Shown here: one piece after another, positions 6,240 to 10,144 of the stretch
Position numbering within the stretch: the stretch's first letter is position 1
How the letters are laid out: each line of letters begins with the position of its first letter
Assembly (NCBI GenBank): GCA_011051925.1
Contig: DRKE01000484.1
Coordinates: forward strand, 1 to 10,144
DNA: 10,144 nucleotides
DNA from: Deltaproteobacteria bacterium
Lineage (GTDB): Bacteria; Myxococcota_A; UBA9160; UBA4427
Direction of reading: 5' to 3'
Notes under the pieces: model-generated
What the model was told of the DNA's origin: nothing
Seen by the model: only the letters and a program-made list of their open reading frames with translations
Databases searched by the model: none
Made by a program: the position numbers and the translations under genes

Positions 6240-7693
6240 GGTCGGATCTCCCTGGCCACGGTCTGGCTACCCATCTCGCCCGTCGCCCATCCCGCGATGA
6301 TCGCAGAGAAGAGGCCCGCCCCGCCACCGGCATGCACGATGTGGATCCCGTCGGGTCGGAATTTCGGAAGCGACATCTCGCGGACACTCTCGGGAAGGCC
6401 CTCCGCGATTCCGAGTGCACCCCGAACCAGTTCCTCCCCCGGAATCAGGGTCAGCTCGTGCAACTTCGCCCGAAGATCCTCGCGCGACCAGCCCGCCTCA
6501 CGGAAGACCCGCGCGTGCTCGGGAGAAACGACCACCAGTACGTCGAAGCCCATCACGACCTTCGGCGTGTACATCGTGCGCAGACTCGCGGCAAAGCTTC
6601 TCGCCAGGGACTCGGGTTCGCGGGAGAGCTGATCGAAGATCGTCCGGGGTCCCTCGCCCGGAAAGAGCGTCAGCGTATCGGTTCCCGCCTCGAAACCGAA
6701 AGCGGTCGAGAGCGGCGGCCAGGGCGAACCTTCCTCGTCCTCGGCGAAACAGAAGCCGACCTTGCCGGGATTGCCGAGCGTCGCCCGGTCGACTTCACCC
6801 GGCCGGCCACCGCCCACGTTCCGGATCACGAGCTGGAGCGCGCGGCCGATCGTGCTGTTCGCCCGGTTGCCCTGGCCGAGCACGTTCTTTCCGGAATTCA
6901 TTCCGATCCGTCGGCGGATCGGCCCGTTCACGACGAGGACGGGCCCCGCGGACATCGTCGTCGCGAGCAGCCCATGGATGTTGAAGGCGTCGGTGCAGGC
7001 CGCCTCGACCGCGGCGAGCACGACCGGCAGGTATTCGGGACGACATCCCGCCATCACGGCATTGATGGCCACCTTCTCGACCGTGCAAGGAACGAGATCC
7101 GGGGGAACGACCGCGACGATCTCGTCGGGAGGCCGGTCCGTACCCTCGAGCATCGCGATCACCCGCTCCTCCGTCGGAGGCACGACGGGCAGTCCATCGC
7201 TCCATCCGCGATCGAAACACGCCTCGATCTCGTCCTCGAGCGTCGCGACCTCGACCCGACGCGAGTGGAGCTTCGAGTCGCTGAAGCGGATGGCGAGTTC
7301 GGCCGCGTGAACGGGATCGACCGATCGCGAACCACAGCCGGGACGGGATTCGGGGAATCCCGGTGCCAGTCCCCCGATCCCGGTGAGCGCCTCCCATTCG
7401 CCGCGGTGCCACCCGACCGCCCGATCGACTTCGCGCCCCGACTCGACACGAAGAAGCGTCGGAACGGCTTCGATCTCGTGGTGCCACGAGACCTCGAGGG
7501 CCGTGTCATCGACCGCGGTCAAGCCGGGCGGAAAGGAAGGGTCGTCCTGGCTGTAGACGGTGAGCGGTACGTGCTCGGCCAGCTCGATCAGGATCGGGGC
7601 GACGAGCTCGCAGGTCGGGCAATCCCGCTTCACGAAGGCAACGACACCCGAAGGCAGGGGGGGCGGATCGGGTCGGGGGGCAGCTGGACTCAT
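6236..7693 (-). CDS. Thioredoxin-like domain fused to a conserved UGSC-associated domain
   Basis: 485-residue cytoplasmic-type protein with no signal peptide. Residues ~14-107 are thioredoxin-like: V-A-F-V-K-R-D-C25-P-T-C28 starts the redox helix, and A-V-P78-T-L-L is the cis-Pro strand. Residues ~145-485 form a large conserved domain without a function I can name. Its landmarks are G-W-S-D-G-L-P-V-V-P-P-T (163-174), V-P-P-D-L-V-P-C203-T-V-E-K (196-207), N-A-V-M-A-G-C217-R-P-E-Y (211-221), G-P-V-L-V-V-N-G-P-I-R-R-R-I-G-M-N-S-G (250-268), G-Q-G-N-R-A-N (273-279), G-N-P-G-K-V-G-F-C315-F-A-E (307-318) and an H-A-G-G-G-A-G-L-F-S-A segment (454-464). The ATG at 7693 is chosen because the much longer open frame upstream (to 9142) is antisense to the CoA-transferase gene. 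No strong Shine-Dalgarno is seen, so a nearby start is possible. Its stop overlaps the selenoprotein start, pointing to partnership: the Trx domain may reduce the Sec centre (inference). Confidence 0.85.
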   Translation of the reverse strand: MSPAAPRPDPPPLPSGVVAFVKRDCPTCELVAPILIELAEHVPLTVYSQDDPSFPPGLTAVDDTALEVSWHHEIEAVPTLLRVESGREVDRAVGWHRGEWEALTGIGGLAPGFPESRPGCGSRSVDPVHAAELAIRFSDSKLHSRRVEVATLEDEIEACFDRGWSDGLPVVPPTEERVIAMLEGTDRPPDEIVAVVPPDLVPCTVEKVAINAVMAGCRPEYLPVVLAAVEAACTDAFNIHGLLATTMSAGPVLVVNGPIRRRIGMNSGKNVLGQGNRANSTIGRALQLVIRNVGGGRPGEVDRATLGNPGKVGFCFAEDEEGSPWPPLSTAFGFEAGTDTLTLFPGEGPRTIFDQLSREPESLARSFAASLRTMYTPKVVMGFDVLVVVSPEHARVFREAGWSREDLRAKLHELTLIPGEELVRGALGIAEGLPESVREMSLPKFRPDGIHIVHAGGGAGLFSAIIAGWATGEMGSQTVAREIRP

Positions 7694-7714
7694 CGGTCCA
7701 GAATACCCGATCCC

Positions 7715-7732
7715 GGGGGCCCTGCGGCCCCC
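7715..7732. repeat. GC hairpin in the divergent intergenic region
   Basis: GGGGGCC (7715-7721) and GGCCCCC (7726-7732) are perfect 7-bp arms around CTGC. The hairpin sits 22 nt upstream of the Trx-fusion start and 118 nt upstream of the CoA-transferase start. In the minus-strand mRNA it would be a leader hairpin close to the start codon if transcription begins further upstream. Role unknown. Confidence 0.35.
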
Positions 7733-7834
7733 GTGCCCACCGACCTGGTTCGCTGGCGTCCGCTGGCATCCGCATCCCTGGCCCTCCGATCCCCCTGGAG
7801 TCCCCTGCTCCAGATGGTCTACGCTCGCGCCAAC

Positions 7835-7840
7835 GAGGAG
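7835..7840 (+). promoter_or_regulatory. Ribosome binding site that sets the CoA-transferase start
   Basis: GAGGAG 9 nt before ATG 7850. It decides against the in-frame ATG at 7814, which has no such site, and against the very long upstream open frame that is antisense to the Trx-fusion gene. Confidence 0.7.
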
Positions 7841-7849
7841 ATCCTCCAG

Positions 7850-9013
7850 ATGCCCCCCGCACCCGGCCCCCTTTCCGGCTTCCGGATCGTCGACCTGACT
7901 TCCATGATCTCGGGCCCGATGGCGACGGTCCTGCTCGGAGATCAGGGCGCCGACGTCATCAAGGTCGAAAGCCCGGGGGCAGGCGACCTCGTTCGCCGCC
8001 TGGGCCATCCCCGCGATGGCATCACGGCGACCTTCGCGACGGCCAATCGGAACAAACGTTCGATCGTGCTCGACTTGAAGCGGGATGAGGATCGCCATGC
8101 GTTCCGGAAGCTCGTGGAGACGGCCGATGTCGTCGTCCAGAATTTCCGGCCGGGCGTCGTTGAAAGGATGGGCATCGCGGAAGACGATCTGCGCCCGCTG
8201 AAGCCGGATCTCATCTACGTCTCGATCTCGGGTTTCGGCGAATCCGGGCCCTACGCGGGAAAGCGCGTCTACGACCCGATCGTCCAGGCGCTCTCCGGAC
8301 TCGCGACGATCCAGGGCGATCGAGGCGCGGGCCGCCCGCGGATGATGCGGCTCATCGTGCCCGACAAGGTGACGGCGCTGACGGCGGCCCAGGCGATCAC
8401 GGCGGCCCTTCTCGCCCGGGAACGGACGGGCGAAGGCCAACACGTTCGACTCTCGATGATCGACGCGATGATCGCCCTTGCCTGGCCCGAGGGTTTCGCG
8501 GCACACACCTTCGTGAGGGACGACCAGTACACCCCGCGGAACGTACTCGCCCAGGATCTGGTCTACGAGACTGCGGACGGCTGGATGACGGCCGGCGCCG
8601 TCTCCGATTCCGAGTGGCAGGGTCTCGCGCGCGCCCTGGGACACCCGGAATGGCTCGACGACGAGCGCTTCCGGACGCCGGGCGGACGCGTCGCCTACGC
8701 GAAGGAGCGTCTGGACCAGACGGCGGAGGTCCTCAAGACCCGGACGACGGCGGAATGGCTCGAACGCCTCGACGCGGAAGAGGTTCCCTGCGCTCCGATC
8801 CTGCCCCTGGACGAAGTCTTCCGGCATCCACAGATCGTCGAGAACGGACTCATCTTCGAAAGCGACCATCCCGTGGCCGGACGGATCCGACAACCCCGTG
8901 CCGCGGCGCGTTTCGACCGGACACCGACCACCCTCGATCGCCCGGCACCCACGCTCGGCGAACACACGGAGGAAATCCTCCGGGAGATCGGCATCGAGAG
9001 GAAGGCGCCCTAG
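7850..9013 (+). CDS. CaiB/BaiF (family III) CoA-transferase
   Basis: 387-residue cytoplasmic enzyme that transfers CoA between carboxylic acids through an enzyme-bound aspartyl intermediate. The N-terminus P-L-S-G-F-R-I-V-D-L-T-S (7-18) with S-G-P-M-A-T-V-L-L-G-D-Q-G-A-D-V-I-K-V-E (21-40) is the family signature. N-K-R-S-I-V-L-D-L-K (68-77), V-V-V-Q-N-F-R-P-G-V (94-103) and S-I-S-G-F-G-E-S-G-P-Y (125-135) follow. The catalytic Asp equivalent is most likely D172 (I-V-P-D-K). G-Q-H-V-R-L-S-M-I-D-A-M (196-207) precedes the C-terminal lobe, which ends in A-P-T-L-G-E-H-T-E-E-I-L (366-377). Length is typical. The gene is divergent from the Trx/selenoprotein operon across 156 nt and lies 122 nt before the MDR reductase on the same strand. 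The substrate acid and CoA donor cannot be deduced. Acetyl-CoA:oxalate-, carnitine- and racemase-type members look alike at this level. Confidence 0.95.
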   Translation: MPPAPGPLSGFRIVDLTSMISGPMATVLLGDQGADVIKVESPGAGDLVRRLGHPRDGITATFATANRNKRSIVLDLKRDEDRHAFRKLVETADVVVQNFRPGVVERMGIAEDDLRPLKPDLIYVSISGFGESGPYAGKRVYDPIVQALSGLATIQGDRGAGRPRMMRLIVPDKVTALTAAQAITAALLARERTGEGQHVRLSMIDAMIALAWPEGFAAHTFVRDDQYTPRNVLAQDLVYETADGWMTAGAVSDSEWQGLARALGHPEWLDDERFRTPGGRVAYAKERLDQTAEVLKTRTTAEWLERLDAEEVPCAPILPLDEVFRHPQIVENGLIFESDHPVAGRIRQPRAAARFDRTPTTLDRPAPTLGEHTEEILREIGIERKAP

Positions 9014-9135
9014 CCCGGGCCCTTCCCCGCGTCTTCGTCCACGAACAGGCCGTGTCTCCACCGCGAACGAGTCCGCGCGACCATGATCAGGCGAACCGCA
9101 AGAAGAACGAACGAAAGAAAGAGGAGAAACCGGAC

Positions 9136-10144
9136 ATGACACGAACGAACGGACAATGGGTCCTCGCCAGACGACCCGAAGGCATGGTCCAGGAATCGGA
9201 CTTCGAGTACCGGGAAGAGCCCGTCCCGGAGATCGCCGAGAACGAGATCCTGGTCCGGAACCTCTACCTGGCCTTCGAACCCGCCATGCGGGGCTGGCTG
9301 AACGACGTCCCGAGCTACATCCCGCCAGTCGGAATCGGCGAGGTCATGCGGGCATCGACCGTCGGTCAGGTGGTCGAATCGAAACATCCGGACCATCCGA
9401 AGGGACAGCTCGTCTCGGGCATGTTCGGCTGGCAGCAGTATTTCGTGGGTTCCGGATCGCCCGGTCCCATCGCGGGGGTCTCGCCGGTTCCCGACGGCAT
9501 TCCGCCCTACCGGATGCTGAGTCTTCTGGGCGGAACGGGGCTCACGGCCTATTTCGGACTGCATGCGATCCAGCCCGTCCGCGAAGGCGACAATGTCCTC
9601 GTCTCCGGTGCGGCAGGGGCGACGGGTTCGGTCGTCGCCCAGATCGCCCGCATCCGCGGTGCGGGGAAGGTCGTCGGGATCGCCGGCGGCCCCGACAAAT
9701 GCACCTGGCTTCGCGAAACCGCGAAGATCGACGGCGCGATCGACTACAAGAACGAAGACGTCGGTCGACGCATCAAGGAAGAGTTCCCGAACGGCGTCGA
9801 TCTCTTCTTCGACAACGTCGGCGGAGAGATCCTCGACGCGACCCTGATGCGCATGGCCGAGCACGGCCGCATCACCCTCTGTGGCGCGATCTCGGGCTAC
9901 AACGAAAAGGAGCTGCCCCCCGGTCCCCGCAACATCATGCAGGTCGTCGTCCGGCGGCTCACGATGCGCGGATTCATCCTCTTCGACCATCTCTCGGGCG
10001 CCCGCCAGGCGATGGAGGATCTCACGCGCTGGAACGCCTCGGGCGAACTCGTCGTCGAGGAGGACATCCAACAGGGGTTCGAGAACACGCCGAAGACCTT
10101 CCTGCGGCTCTTCCAGGGAAAGAATCTCGGGAAGCAGTTGCTGA
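9136..10144 (+). CDS. NADP-dependent MDR-family oxidoreductase (3' end cut by window)
   Basis: 336 codons are visible and the frame is still open at the right edge. Homologues are about 335-345 residues, so only a few codons should be missing. It belongs to the zinc-independent medium-chain reductases (prostaglandin/leukotriene reductase-like, CurA/YncB type), which reduce the C=C bond of enones with NADPH. Visible marks: A-F-E-P-A-M-R-G-W (47-55), Y-I-P-P-V-G-I-G-E-V-M (61-71), L-L-G-G-T-G-L-T-A-Y-F-G-L (130-142), the cofactor loop V-S-G-A-A-G-A-T-G-S-V-V (156-167), F-D-N-V-G-G (225-230), G-R-I-T-L-C-G-A-I-S-G-Y (244-255) and the C-terminal N-T-P-K-T-F-L-R-L-F-Q-G-K-N-L-G-K (317-333). No zinc-ligand cysteine pattern is present. 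GAGGAG (9121-9126) lies 9 nt before the ATG. The gene may be co-transcribed with the CoA-transferase. Confidence 0.94.
   Translation, partial: MTRTNGQWVLARRPEGMVQESDFEYREEPVPEIAENEILVRNLYLAFEPAMRGWLNDVPSYIPPVGIGEVMRASTVGQVVESKHPDHPKGQLVSGMFGWQQYFVGSGSPGPIAGVSPVPDGIPPYRMLSLLGGTGLTAYFGLHAIQPVREGDNVLVSGAAGATGSVVAQIARIRGAGKVVGIAGGPDKCTWLRETAKIDGAIDYKNEDVGRRIKEEFPNGVDLFFDNVGGEILDATLMRMAEHGRITLCGAISGYNEKELPPGPRNIMQVVVRRLTMRGFILFDHLSGARQAMEDLTRWNASGELVVEEDIQQGFENTPKTFLRLFQGKNLGKQLL

Noticed and set aside
6332..7849. Long plus-strand open frame leading into the CoA-transferase
   Set aside because: It is antisense to the Trx-fusion gene and has Arg/Asp-rich composition without motifs. The true start at 7850 has GAGGAG 9 nt upstream.
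6236..9142. 968-residue open frame on the minus strand
   Set aside because: Only the part from 7693 to 6236 resembles a real protein. The upstream half is the antisense of the CaiB/BaiF CoA-transferase, which has a ribosome binding site and full family motifs.
9010..10071. 353-residue minus-strand open frame
   Set aside because: It is a shadow of the MDR reductase on the plus strand, which has complete family motifs and a Shine-Dalgarno.

Overview
The window is gene-dense, high-GC bacterial DNA from what looks like an environmental proteobacterium-like lineage. The mix of SDR, CaiB/BaiF CoA-transferase, MDR reductase, SnoaL-like and UGSC selenoprotein genes is common in Myxococcota- or Binatota-type genomes, but this taxonomic placement is inference only. 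There are no insertion sequences, phage genes, CRISPR arrays or rRNA. No gap between genes exceeds about 215 bases. The larger gaps are 1171-1382, 4902-5056, 5522-5723, 7694-7849 and 9014-9135. Apart from the small inverted repeats and ribosome binding sites listed, I see nothing in them.

Left part (1-3556): on the minus strand lie the first 16 codons of a MOSC-domain protein, a lipoprotein-type M48 metallopeptidase and a tRNA-Ser(UGA). An SDR dehydrogenase (plus) then runs tail-to-tail into a GPH/MFS_2-type transporter (minus), their 3' ends overlapping by 7 bases. Middle (3609-5521): a multi-pass membrane protein of the DUF1624/HGSNAT-like family (plus) is divergent from the transporter. 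A SnoaL/NTF2-like small protein follows on the minus strand.

Centre of interest (5724-7693, minus): a two-gene operon. The first gene encodes a thioredoxin-like domain (CPTC motif) fused to a large conserved domain of unknown function. The second starts inside the stop codon of the first (ATGA overlap) and encodes a UGSC-family selenoprotein. Its reading frame is interrupted by an in-frame TGA at 5964-5966, and homology continues without a break on the far side (U-G-S-C-T-S-C). A strong hairpin with a G-starting loop lies 19 nt after the TGA, as expected for a bacterial SECIS. Naive gene calling splits or truncates this gene. The host must carry the selenocysteine machinery (SelA, SelB, SelC, SelD) elsewhere, because none of it is in the window.

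Right part (7850-10144, plus): a family III CoA-transferase gene is divergent from the selenoprotein operon. It is followed by an NADP-dependent MDR-type oxidoreductase that runs off the right edge only a few codons before its expected end. The neighbourhood (CoA-transferase, MDR reductase, SDR, SnoaL-like protein) fits catabolism of an organic acid or lipid-like substrate, with the Trx/selenoprotein pair as an associated redox module. That functional link is inference.
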